Origin: Sapria himalayana | Taxonomy: Eukaryota > Streptophyta > Magnoliopsida > Malpighiales > Rafflesiaceae | Assembly (NCBI GenBank): GCA_029783825.1 | Contig: JAREIK010002053.1 | Span: forward strand, 747,464 to 811,463 | Direction of reading: 5' to 3' | Length of the DNA stretch: 64,000 nucleotides | Part shown: piece after piece, positions 22,730 through 34,149 of the stretch | Numbering within the stretch: position 1 is the stretch's first letter | Layout: every line of letters starts with the position of its first letter | Notes under the pieces: model-generated | Told to the model about the DNA's origin: nothing | What the model saw: only the letters and a program-made list of their open reading frames with translations | Databases searched by the model: none | Translations under genes and position numbers: made by a program

Positions 22730-24989
22730 TCTAAGTTTCAAAACCTAATCCCATTAGATATTGCTCATGTTTTGCTTTGAATTTGTCTCTAATTTTGGGT
22801 TGGATTCATATTGCCTAGTAATTATTGTTGCTCTTGGTTTGTAATTCAGTTCATCTCTTCCTCTTTTTGAAAAATCTTCTAACTATAGATTATATAATTC
22901 AAGGATTTGTGCAATAATTTAAGCTATAAGTCATAGTTCTAGCTTGTGTCATGTGTTTTTGGTCTCAACGAATCTTCTCTGGAATACCAAGGTCATGGTG
23001 GTAATTAATGATATGACTCAAGTAACTTTCCTCTAGTGCCCAATATCATAATGCTTAGAATGCTACTTATGAGATAAATTTTCTATGAAAAATGTGTCAC
23101 AGCCTTTTGAATGTCTATTACTTATATTTTTTTGTAACAAATGTCATGATACTGCGAATAACCATGATTGATATATTTACTCTCTATAACACAAAGTGTG
23201 GTCCTGAGAATGACCGTAGCTTTGGTATTTTCTTACTAAAGCACAAAGTGGTAGCATTAGAAAAGCTATGACCTGAGTAAATACTCTTTGCAAAATATAA
23301 TTTTATGATAAAAAATAATATCATGACTCAAAATACGTGGTATTTTGGCTCTATATTGAATATGGCACAATTGAGAATATTATTATGATTAATTTTACTA
23401 CTGAGAAATATGGTTGTTGTGGTGTGAAAATAATATTATGGTTGTTATGTATTTTAGAATTTGTATGGTCACAAATCTAAGTAAATATCATAGCCTCGAA
23501 GACTATTTTTCATGGTGAAAGGATTGTGACAACTTGGGCAGTAGAGTCATAGACTCGTAGCACATAAAGATCACCACAAGTAGTTTTGTAGAGTTACTTC
23601 CAAGAAAGGTGTCATGACTACTCACTATGATCTAGAAAGTGAAACCAAGATGTGATATAAGAAATGTCACCAATCTTCATGGCTTATCTTCTCCATATCC
23701 CCAATCCCACCAAGTCTATCAATTTCACCTGGAATATATATGATTTCACTAATATTCATCAAACTTTTTCAAAATAAATATTTAGAAAAATCTCTCTAAT
23801 AAATGCTCAAATAAGTATAATCACAATAATAAATATATATCAAATCACCCAAAATATTTGATACATGGAGTGCCATTGGGTTTGAATGTCACAACTTCAA
23901 TTGACTTACAAGAAAGTCATAGCTGGGTTCAAGTGCCCCTACGTATTTTTGGTTTCCTATGTGTTAAAGTTTCCGAATGAGTATGTATACATTCATAAAA
24001 AATAAAAATGTTTATTACATCATACAATGCATAAAGTAAATTCTTTGGTTGCCTTCCAAATAGTATTATAGTCAATGTTAATATCTAAACCATTATCAGA
24101 TCTCTAATTTAGTTAGTGATCTTAGTGGTCTCAACAAGTTTCTTTTTATGGTCTTCCTCTTCTACTAGTCTTACCAATTTTTCCATAGCTTCAAGTAATC
24201 TTAGAGTATCTCCCTCAGGGAATTCTTCCATGGATACCTTGAATTTGGAAAAAAGTCACAACAATATTTTCTATGATCGCCTTTGATAATGCCATGATTT
24301 ATCGTAAAGCAATGATATTTGGAATTTCTCTCTTGATCACAATTGTCATAAATTCAAAAAAAAACTCATTACTTTTTCTTTAAGCTTTTATTTCTCATGA
24401 CATGACTGTTTTTTTAGTAACTTTCTTCATTGATCTAGCATGTAAAGATATGTCATCTTTTAAAATTATGACTTTCTTTGTTATAGCTACTTCCTCTTCA
24501 TTTTCTACATGATGCTTATTCTTATTATCTCTGCCTCATCTTTATCTTCTAGTTAATAAACTATAAGGTGTAGAATTTCCTTTATTTGTACTTCTATTGT
24601 AATCTCAAAAATCTTTTCAATAAATTCTTCGTGTTGTTAAATTGCAAATTTTATCATTTCTACCTTTTCCTTCACATCTTCAGAGTAGTATGACTAGGAT
24701 TCTCTAAAAGTAACAACTTTGAATATTATTACAACTTTGTAGTAGCCTTCTATTTCATTATCACTTCCACTATTTCTTCAATCTGAATTTTATCTAAGTC
24801 TCACCAAGATGCATAGGATACTATCTATTCTTTAATAATCTTCTTCATCATAGTCCGAATTCAATAGACTTTTGGAGAGGATGGTTTTTACTTGGTATTT
24901 GCCCAAACAGAGTATGGATTCCAACTTCATGATATTAAGTAATACCTATCTAGTGGCTAAAAGATAATTACAAGATCAATAAAGCCTAT

Positions 24990-25490
24990 TGATCTTCCTC
25001 AATATCTAACATAACAAAATTCACCTGAAAAATAAATTTACCAATCTTACCAATGCATCTTTAATAATATCTTATAAAAATTTGATTAAATAATTAATCT
25101 TTTTAAGTGAGAGATTGTTTGGAATAATCTCGCCTAGATTTAACTTTCATATTATTAATATTGACATCAAATTCACACTTGATCTCGAATCATATAGTAC
25201 CTTTCTGAAAGTATGCTCCCAAATTTAATTTGGGATCATAAAATAGTTTTGGATCATTTAGCTTTCTCGAAAGTTTATGTTAGATAATAATGTTATACTT
25301 CTTAGTCATATTCATTATTCTACTTGTCTCTAACTTCCTATTAATACTCATGATATCCTTTATGAACTTCATATAATTCAACTTTCGAGATAAGGCTTAA
25401 GCAAATGTTGAGAAATCTCTCAAATTGCTCATCCATCTTTCCTTTTCTAAAATACTATGGAAAAGAAAGAATGTGAGGAAGATATTTATT
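24990..25490 (-). pseudogene. Decayed gypsy protease region
   Basis: The minus strand gives YLPHILSFP, then KGKMDEQFERFLNI, matching the YxPPxPFPQRL...QFxKFLExFK lead-in to Athila/Tat protease. Further on come LGEIIPNNLSLKKINYLIKF and DIIKDALVRLVNLFF. These match the family's LxxTxxxLQLADRSxxxPxGxxEDVLVKVxxFIFP block. The catalytic D-[ST]-G equivalent is not readable, and stops interrupt the frame. The enzyme would have matured gag-pol. Confidence 0.7.
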
Positions 25491-26429
25491 ATTTACATAG
25501 TCTTTCTCTTTCTTATCTTTTTGATCATCACTTTGAGTAATATGCATCTCCTCCTCTCCCATTTCTTTATTTATCATAAATGAAAGCATATGTTGGGTAG
25601 TGTATACTGTGCCTTTAGAAAATGTCATGACATCTTGTGTCATGGAAGTGGATTGTATTGGTACTTTAAAAAAAGTCATGACTTCTTCACTCATAACTTC
25701 CTCTTATATTTTAGCACCCATTCTTGCTTCCATTTTTGCTTGTTTCTCCATTAATTCTTTGCCACTTTGGGCAAGAACTTATTTGGATTTTCCCCATTAT
25801 TGCTTTGAATGTCCATTCATGCTCTTTTCTATCATCAATAATGCTAGTTTTCAAGATATTTCTAAATGATTTTTATTTCTATGTTCATGCGTTCTAGCCT
25901 CATTTCAATTCATTCTATTTTATTCTCTTGAAGTTTTATTCTATCTCTATGGGTAGGATAAGTATATTATCTTCAAGTGATTGTTCTTATACTACCTTGG
26001 GATGGCTGGAATTTGAGCTTGAGCCTTCTTATAATAGATAACTAGTTGAGTTATTCCCAAGATATTTCTAAAATTATCTCACATTATATTGTACATTTTC
26101 ATTATTCTCATATAACATGCTTTTATGATTTTTCATATTAGATGATAGCATGGTGTGACATTATTTGGTCAGAATACATATCCTTTGTTTTACAAAATGC
26201 TAGATTCCTCCACTTGATATACTTTGTCAAATTTTGTCATTTCATACTATTGCAAATCAGAAATTTCTTTCACAGTTGGTCATTTAACATTTTGAGCTCA
26301 AAACTTGTTAAAAACACATTCATTTTAACTTTTATAACAATCAATATATCCAACCATAGTAATTTAGCTTGTTTTCTTCCAAATATTCAATTTAGAGTTT
26401 GATTGTTATTCTTTGTTAGCTTTTAAAAG

Positions 26430-26720
26430 AAATGATTTACTTACTTGGTTGACTTATACAGTAGTTGAGGCCACATTAATTGTGCACCTCATCATATATT
26501 CCATCTCATTGCAAAAATTTTGAGCTTAGAACAACAATTCAAATTCAACTTATGGGCATCTCCTCAAAAGTTCTTTGAATCTATCCCAAACATCAAATAA
26601 CATCATGTACTTCTCTTGTCAAATTAACATATCTTTCCCATTACTTGAGAAGTGATTTGATGTGAGAAAAAATTTGTGAAAAAAACTTGCATAAGTTCAT
26701 CCTAACTTTCAAACATATAG
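26430..26720 (-). pseudogene. Decayed gypsy gag fragment
   Basis: Around 26570-26680 the minus strand gives, across frames, WDRFKELLRRCP-like sequence, then FNELLFKAQNF- and NVAST-like blocks. This is the conserved WExFKxLLRxCPHHG region of Athila-like gag. It supports the gypsy assignment of the protease relic downstream at 25490-24990. Confidence 0.6.
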
Positions 26721-27984
26721 CATATGAGCTAACTATGTTCATCTTTATAGTGTTACATAACTTCAAAAAAATTGTTGCATGACTATTCAGGTCTTCTTGA
26801 ATTCATTGACTATACTGATGATGTTACACAATAGCTATCAAACTTGATTTTAACTCAAAGTAAATCACTTGAACATATTGCATCTGAATCCCCGAATAAT
26901 TTTTTATCATAATTAATTACCAAAAATCACTAAGATATAGTGAGGATTGGACTATTGGATTGCTTATCTTTCACCACCTTGGTAGTATTTATTAACAAAA
27001 GTTTCTTCCATATGCTCTCTCTTAGCTTTCTGTCTCAAAAGTATTCACATTATTCTCTCATTTTCTAGTTAAAGATGTGTTAATACGATTCTACAATTTT
27101 TTTATCATATAGGTGTAGTAGCTACAAAACAAATAAAAAAATAAAGAAAAACAAAACACCGATACAATATAAATATAAAGAAATAATTATATCCAAATAA
27201 CTAGAAATAGAACTTTTCTTTTATAATAATAGTTATGGCAACTGAAGTTGAGTAATTAAACTACAATCAATCAATCCTCAATAATGAAGCCAAAAAAATT
27301 TTGACTTTATGAGGGTGCCAAAATTTGTTGTTAAATGATATAGTCCTAAAGAAATTTGTACGGAATTAATTCATTTAAAATAAAAAATATTAAAAATAAG
27401 TCGGGTTTCAAAAATATGCCCAAACTAGTGCATCTAGAAATAACGTGATTCTTTTCTCTTTGAAGAAAAATGTCATGGTTCTGAGAATGATTGTGACTAA
27501 TGTATTTATTCTTTATAATACAATTTCGTGATGCTAGGTATGGCTGAGGATTTGGTATTTTCATCTTGGAGCAAAAAAATGGGGTATTTGGCTACAATGA
27601 GTAATTTACTCATGGCACTGGAAATTACCATGATTAATTATACTTATGGGGCAATTGAATGCCATGACCTAAAAATAATGTAATGACAATTAAGTGTTTT
27701 GCAAGATAGTATAGCCACAACTTCATAAAAATATCATGACCATGAAATTTATATTGCATAGTGAAATAATGATTTCAACTCAGTAGAGTAGTCATGGTAT
27801 ATAAAGATTAATATTTGATATACCAAATATTAAATATAACTAGTTATTTTTATGATTATTTGTGATATATTTATATAAAAATAAGCTTAAAATATATAAT
27901 TTCACTAAATATTAGTTTTTGATGGATTATGAATTATAATGAATAATTGTGAAATTGGATAGTTTTTGGGTAAAATATGAGGCT

Positions 27985-28490
27985 TGGTTGTTTATTGAGA
28001 AGGAGAAGAATGAAAAATCATGTAAAGTCATGATATTCATTTTGTTACAACTTTGCTACATCTCATTAAGCTACAATTTATTTTTGATATATATTATTGG
28101 CCAAAGCTCTACATAAATAGTCATGAAAATGTTATATTTCATGACTCTACTACCTCGTTGACGTAATTATTTTATTACATAATACATTTTTTTCACTTGT
28201 GAAACATTTTTAGAGCTATGGTCACACTTGCTTATGATATTTTTTTATAGATGTAACATTAATTTTATGTCACAACAACGAAATTTCCCGTTGGTGCTAA
28301 TATCCATGGTATCATTTAGCACTATAACTTTTTCATTATATAGCCACCAAGTCTACGACAAATGTCATGGGGCTTCTCTAGCACCTCAGCTTTTAGTTAT
28401 AGAAAGTTTTATTTAGTAATAATTGAGCTACAACCATTTCCAATGCTATGGCTTTCTACTCTTAAGGAATGACCAAAGCTGCAACACATC
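27985..28490. repeat. Inverted and direct repeats of gypsy-LTR-like sequence
   Basis: The stretch 28030-28420 contains reverse complements of phrases in the LTR-like region 23440-23610, for example CTCTACTAC against GTAGTAGAG-type words around TCATGAC. Together with 27477-27830 it forms a large imperfect palindrome. Separately, 27985-28175 is copied directly at about 28500-28690 (offset about 515 bp, phrases CATCTCATTAAGCTA and TGACTCTACTACC). The second copy is the left part of the 955-bp tandem unit. Confidence 0.6.
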
Positions 28491-28540
28491 CTCAATTCCA
28501 TGACTTGGTTGTTTGTTGAAAAGGAGAAGAGCAAAAAATC

Positions 28541-31378
28541 ATGTAAACTTATGATATTTATTTTGTTACAACTTTGCTACATCTCATTAAGCTATAATTT
28601 ATTTTTGATATCTATTATTGACTGAAGCTCTACAAAAATAGTCATGAAAATGTTTATATGTCATGACTCTACTACCTTGTTGACATAATTATTTTAAATA
28701 TCTAAGTGAACGAGTGAATTTATTTAGAATAAATTTCATAGTCTCCATCACTTGTCTGAAGGTTATGCAAGTTGGTTAGCATATTGGTATTAGTACCTTC
28801 TCCCTATCAAATTGATTGACTTGCTGGTACACTTAGCACAAATCATTATTTGGTTATTTTACATATTATGTAAATGATTAATTAAAGAAATTGTTAGTTT
28901 AGAGTTACATTAAGGTTTACACGTAGCTATTAATAACTGCATCCTCTCAATCTGAGTCACTACTATTATTTATAGGATCAAGCATAAATCATCAGTTTAA
29001 TCTTGTTTGGTATGATTTCTACCTAGATAAGATGATTAATAGGAATTGGCCTATATAAACTAATAATAAATAGTTGATGTCCTACCATCAAGACATATTA
29101 TTCAAGATATGTCATATTGATGATAAATTCATTCAAGAATTAGTGGAGGAAACCAATTATTATAATAAAATTTAAATTAATAAAGCACATTATAAATTTT
29201 TTAGGTATTTTAAAAAAAATATATTTCAACCCACTCACCCATTTTCTCAAAGAGAATAAACTCAATTGAACTAATTACATTGATTGGAAAAGAAATTTTG
29301 ACATTGTCCTGACTATTAATAACTATAAATTTGTACTCACAGATCTATGATAGATAAATCTCATCAAGGGTAACAAACTTAGAAACCAAACCTTATATAA
29401 AATGAGTAAAAGCTGATAAGATATCTAGATGTTATATTTTGGCTTCTATGTTAAATATATTATAATTTATTTTGTAAACTTATGATATTATAATTATGTA
29501 AACTTATGTTATTTATTTTGTTACAACTTTGCTACATCTCATTAAGCTATAATTTATTTTTGATATCTATTATTGACTGAAGCTCTACAAAAATAGTCAT
29601 GAAAATGTTTATATGTCATGACTCTACTACCTTGTTGACATAATTATTTTAAATATCTAAGTGAACGAGTGAATTTATTTAGAATAAATTTCATAGTCTC
29701 CATCACTTGTCTGAAGGTTATGCAAGTTGGTTAGCATATTGGTATTAGTACCTTCTCCCTATCAAATTGATTGACTTGCTGGTACACTTAGCACAAATCA
29801 TTATTTGGTTATTTTACATATTATGTAAATGATTAATTAAAGAAATTGTTAGTTTAGAGTTACATTAAGGTTTACACGTAGCTATTAATAACTGCATCCT
29901 CTCAATCTGAGTCACTACTATTATTTATAGGATCAAGCATAAATCATCAGTTTAATCTTGTTTGGTATGATTTCTACCTAGATAAGATGATTAATAGGAA
30001 TTGGCCTATATAAACTAATAATAAATAGTTGATGTCCTACCATCAAGACATATTATTCAAGATATGTCATATTGATGATAAATTCATTCAAGAATTAGTG
30101 GAGGAAACCAATTATTATAATAAAATTTAAATTAATAAAGCACATTATAAATTTTTTAGGTATTTTAAAAAAAATATATTTCAACCCACTCACCCATTTT
30201 CTCAAAGAGAATAAACTCAATTGAACTAATTACATTGATTGGAAAAGAAATTTTGACATTGTCCTGACTATTAATAACTATAAATTTGTACTCACAGATC
30301 TATGATAGATAAATCTCATCAAGGGTAACAAACTTAGAAACCAAACCTTATATAAAATGAGTAAAAGCTGATAAGATATCTAGATGTTATATTTTGGCTT
30401 CTATGTTAAATATATTATAATTTATTTTGTAAACTTATGATATTATAATTATGTAAACTTATGTTATTTATTTTGTTACAACTTTGCTACATCTCATTAA
30501 GCTATAATTTATTTTTGATATCTATTATTGACTGAAGCTCTACAAAAATAGTCATGAAAATGTTTATATGTCATGACTCTACTACCTTGTTGACATAATT
30601 ATTTTAAATATCTAAGTGAACGAGTGAATTTATTTAGAATAAATTTCATAGTCTCCATCACTTGTCTGAAGGTTATGCAAGTTGGTTAGCATATTGGTAT
30701 TAGTACCTTCTCCCTATCAAATTGATTGACTTGCTGGTACACTTAGCACAAATCATTATTTGGTTATTTTACATATTATGTAAATGATTAATTAAAGAAA
30801 TTGTTAGTTTAGAGTTACATTAAGGTTTACACGTAGCTATTAATAACTGCATCCTCTCAATCTGAGTCACTACTATTATTTATAGGATCAAGCATAAATC
30901 ATCAGTTTAATCTTGTTTGGTATGATTTCTACCTAGATAAGATGATTAATAGGAATTGGCCTATATAAACTAATAATAAATAGTTGATGTCCTACCATCA
31001 AGACATATTATTCAAGATATGTCATATTGATGATAAATTCATTCAAGAATTAGTGGAGGAAACCAATTATTATAATAAAATTTAAATTAATAAAGCACAT
31101 TATAAATTTTTTAGGTATTTTAAAAAAAATATATTTCAACCCACTCACCCATTTTCTCAAAGAGAATAAACTCAATTGAACTAATTACATTGATTGGAAA
31201 AGAAATTTTGACATTGTCCTGACTATTAATAACTATAAATTTGTACTCACAGATCTATGATAGATAAATCTCATCAAGGGTAACAAACTTAGAAACCAAA
31301 CCTTATATAAAATGAGTAAAAGCTGATAAGATATCTAGATGTTATATTTTGGCTTCTATGTTAAATATATTATAATTT
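28541..31378. repeat. 955-bp tandem repeat, 2.97 copies, near-identical
   Basis: Copy 1 runs 28541-29495, copy 2 29496-30450 and copy 3 30451-31378. The phrase GTTACAACTTTGCTAC starts at 28565, 29520 and 30475, exactly 955 bp apart each time. The copies are nearly identical by eye; one visible difference is A against T in the ACTTATG(A/T)TAT phrase near each start. Each unit joins about 190 bp of gypsy-LTR-like sequence to the leader and N-terminal gag of a copia element. Copy 3 runs straight into the rest of that gag. The high identity contrasts with the decay everywhere else. Confidence 0.97.
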
Positions 31379-31786
31379 CAACATCAATCCATAGCTATCA
31401 CCCATGACATGATGTTTAATCCCAAAGATATTTTTGGAAATAAAACTCATTCTACTAGATAGAAAGCCATGAGGGATCTGATGAATACTATAATGAATAA
31501 AAGAATTCCAGTGAGAGATAATGTTCTCAAGATGATTGGTCTTCTGGATGAACTAGAAATCCTTGGAGCTAAAATTGATGTTGATTCTCATATTGATTTT
31601 ATTTTTCAATGGTTGTCATACTTCTATAATAAATTCTGCCTAAATTATAATATGAACACACCTAAGGGGATTTTGGCACAATTGCTTAGAAAATTAATAT
31701 CAACTGAAAGTATTGTCAAAAAACCATCCATAGTATTTGTGGCTGAAAGAACTTCTAAACTAAAAGAAAAGAAGAATAAATTTTAA
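31190..31786 (+). pseudogene. Copia gag (third N-terminus plus body)
   Basis: Across frames, IDWKRNFDIVLTINNYKF and VKADKISRCYILASM (about 31190-31370) are the conserved start of plant copia gag. The open stretch 31469-31786 then reads MRDLMNTIMNKRIPVRDNV, LKMIGLLDELEILGAKID and ILAQLLRKLISTES. This matches the UBN2-type gag body (MxDLMxxxMxEGxxVRDHVLKMIGLLNELExLGAEID). The body is open for 105 codons, unusual preservation for this region, but upstream frames are broken. A zinc knuckle is not visible. The N-terminal part is present three times because of the tandem repeat. Confidence 0.85.
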
Positions 31787-32449
31787 TAACATACTCATTT
31801 TCCTCCAACAACTCATGAGTCACATGTTGAAAAATTGGAGTAAAAAAAGTCAAATGAATAATATTTTCATGACAAGCAATTAGGATACTAAAAGAAATAG
31901 TATCTGGATTATCTCAACAAAGTGAATAATCAAGGTAAATCTAAGTTAGTGATAGTTGCGACATGTTTAATGATAGTATCTATTGGCACTTAGTATGTGA
32001 ATATGAGCACCATTAATCATGTTTGTATATCATTCTAGTTGTTTCAAAAAATTGACAATTAAGTACTTATGAGATTGTTCTTCACATGGGAAATATGACA
32101 AAGGTATTACCTATTATAGTAGAAGATTACTTACTTAAGTTTGAGAGATAATATTTAAATTTTGAGATATTGTCTTTATGTACCTTTAATCATAAGAAAC
32201 TTGATTTTTGTTTCAAGCTTGGTTAAGGATAGATTTCCTTTTTTATTCAATGATGTTATGCTAATTTACTTGAATAAAAATATATTATGTTTTGATACAT
32301 TAAAAGGCATCCTTTATTTTGTTAAAACTATTTCTTCTTTAATACAATTATGTGAGTCGAATAACATCAATATCTTATAATAAAAAAGAAAACACACTTC
32401 TTATATGAACCAAATTTATCTTTGTCACTTACACTTGTATCATATAAAT

Positions 32450-33600
32450 CTAAAGTAGATATCGAGACTAGTTAAAAATGACCTTTTGACTCATTAAGGT
32501 GGAAATACTTCCAGCATGCAAACCTTTCTAAAAAAATGATGAAGTGATCTTTTGTGGATAATGGCTATAGTGCCAAAAAGCTACTAGAATTGGGTTATTC
32601 TGATTTATGTGGGCTCATCTATCAAAGCAAGGAGTAGTTTTGAGTAATTCTTCACTTTCATTAATGATTACTTATGATATGAGCATAAGTATTTAATACA
32701 CCACAAGTTCGAAGCCTTTGAAAAATTCAAAGAGTATAGGATAGAAATTATGAAATATCAAAAGAAATATCTTATGATAATGTGACCAGATCATGTTGGT
32801 GAGTACCTCTTGGGAGAGTTCAGGAACTACTTATTAGATCATGAGATTACATCCTAGTTGTCTGTACCTAGTATTTCATAGTAAAATGGTGCATCAGAAA
32901 AAAGTAATAAGATTCTAATGGATAAAGTAAGATCAATGATAAGTTATTCGAATATGTCTTATTATTTATGTGGATATGCATTAAAAATATCGGCTTATAT
33001 TTTAAACTTAACATCATCTAAGTAAGTACTCGCAACTCCAACTGAAATGTGGACTAGGTATAAGGCTAGTTTAAAACACATTCATTTGTGGGTAAAGGTG
33101 TCAAATGGGTCAGGCTGGGATGGCTCGACCCATTTTTTTGGTGGCATAATCGGGCCACCATGCCAAGCCTAGCACAGCATGGCTTGAGAACCACTAGCAT
33201 AGCATGGCTTGAGAACCACTAGCTCATCATGGCCTACTGGCCCGGATCATACCTTATTCATGGAAAGTCGTGCATGGACTTGCTGGGTCAGGCCAGATCA
33301 TACCTAGTTTTCTAGCTGAATTTTAAAAAAAATCCAATTGGGTCCTCAGGCTAGTTTAGAGTGTCATCGAGCCAAGCCATGGGCCTTGCCTAGCCCAGCA
33401 TGAGGCATGAATCATGCTGGCCCGTCTTAGCTTACGGTATGGTTCCAAATCATGCCATGTCAGTCTAGGCACGATTAAATCAAGCTGAGTACAATACAAG
33501 GCTAGGTATCAGACCTATTTGACACCTCTATTTGTAGGGTTGCCCAGCATATGTGCTGAATGAGAAGATAGATAAGTTGGTAATGAGAATATAAGTTTAT
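32450..33600 (+). pseudogene. Copia integrase, interrupted by a MITE
   Basis: The core phrase FEYFSLSLMITYD (about 32640-32680, with shift) corresponds to FEYFITFIDDYSRY. KFKEYR-like sequence follows at about 32720. The C-terminal phrase LKHIHLW is cut at 33092 by the MITE and resumes as GCPAYVLNEK after 33538. Removing the MITE and one 8-bp duplication restores continuity of the reading direction, which proves the insertion. The catalytic residues are not intact. Confidence 0.8.
33093..33530. mobile_element. hAT-type MITE, copy 4, inside copia integrase
   Basis: A 438-bp element with ends TAAAGGTGTCAAATGGG and TTTGACACCTCTA. Flanking copies TTTGTGGG (33085-33092) and TTTGTAGG (33531-33538) form an 8-bp target-site duplication with one change. 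The interior has the same architecture as copy 1, but most CpG words are now TpG or CpA (GCATGG where copy 1 has GCACGG). There is a short internal duplication of TAGCATAGCATGGCTTGAG-type sequence near 33186 and 33205. It post-dates the copia element that it interrupts. Confidence 0.9.
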
Positions 33601-33706
33601 TTCTTCATGGATTATCTTAGATGGACTAAATATGATTTATTTTATTTCTTCATGGATTACTTGACTATTTAGAAAACCACGAGCCTATAAGTAGGAACTT
33701 TCTAAA

Positions 33707-34060
33707 TTGTTAAGAGGAGATAAACAAGTCCAAATTATTTTATTTATAAAAGGAATACCATTAGATAGCATCTCAAATACCTCATTTTCTTGTCATATTG
33801 AGAGAATTATTGGTGATAGTGTTGATATTGAACCTAATGAATTTATCATTAATATACTAGTCACACATCTAGAAGGAATGGTAATAATAGTTCATAGGGA
33901 TCAGTATATATGTAGCATGTCACTAGAAATATATAACCAAGAGATACCATTCAAAAAAAAGCATCTCATTATAGTCTGAAGGTTATTCATCAACCTATCT
34001 GGTATACACTCTTGGGAGATTCTTATAAAAAAATTTCTGATGATCTAGATATTTATCCAC
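33707..34060 (+). pseudogene. Copia integrase/RT linker with open stretch
   Basis: An open stretch of 90 codons (33707-33979), followed by broken sequence with a YTLLGDSYKK-like phrase. Position and content (polar, then DPxTYxE-like) fit the variable linker between integrase and RT in copia pol. It has no catalytic motif of its own. Confidence 0.55.
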
Positions 34061-34149
34061 CTAAAGATGCAAAACATTGGCAAAAGATTATAGAATCGAA
34101 GATATAGTCAATGCACTCCAATCATGTATGAGATCTTATAGAACCACTT

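Larger units (their letters stand above)
22900..28030 (-). mobile_element. Ty3/gypsy (Athila-like) relic lacking pol
   Basis: Minus strand. A 5' LTR-like region (from about 27830 to 27330) is followed by a poor primer-binding site (TTTGGCACCCTC, about 27311-27322), gag (26700-26430), protease (25490-24990) and an unassigned charged segment (24900-24000). A second LTR-like region (about 23950-22900) follows. The regions 23143-23610 and 27477-27830 resemble each other in direct orientation (GTCATG, then CTG-GAAT, then TTTATTCT, then TATAA-ACAA, and so on). This supports an LTR pair. RT, RNase H and integrase are absent, so the copy is internally deleted. Confidence 0.65.

Noticed and set aside
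28541..31378. Satellite DNA or centromeric repeat
   Set aside because: Only three copies are present and the unit is a hybrid of two retroelements, so a local tandem amplification or assembly artefact fits better than a satellite family.
31469..31786. The open gag frame of 105 codons as a domesticated host gene
   Set aside because: It sits in order within a copia relic (gag, integrase, RT, RNase H, LTR) with broken flanking frames, and there is no sign of separate promoter or selection. Chance survival is simpler.
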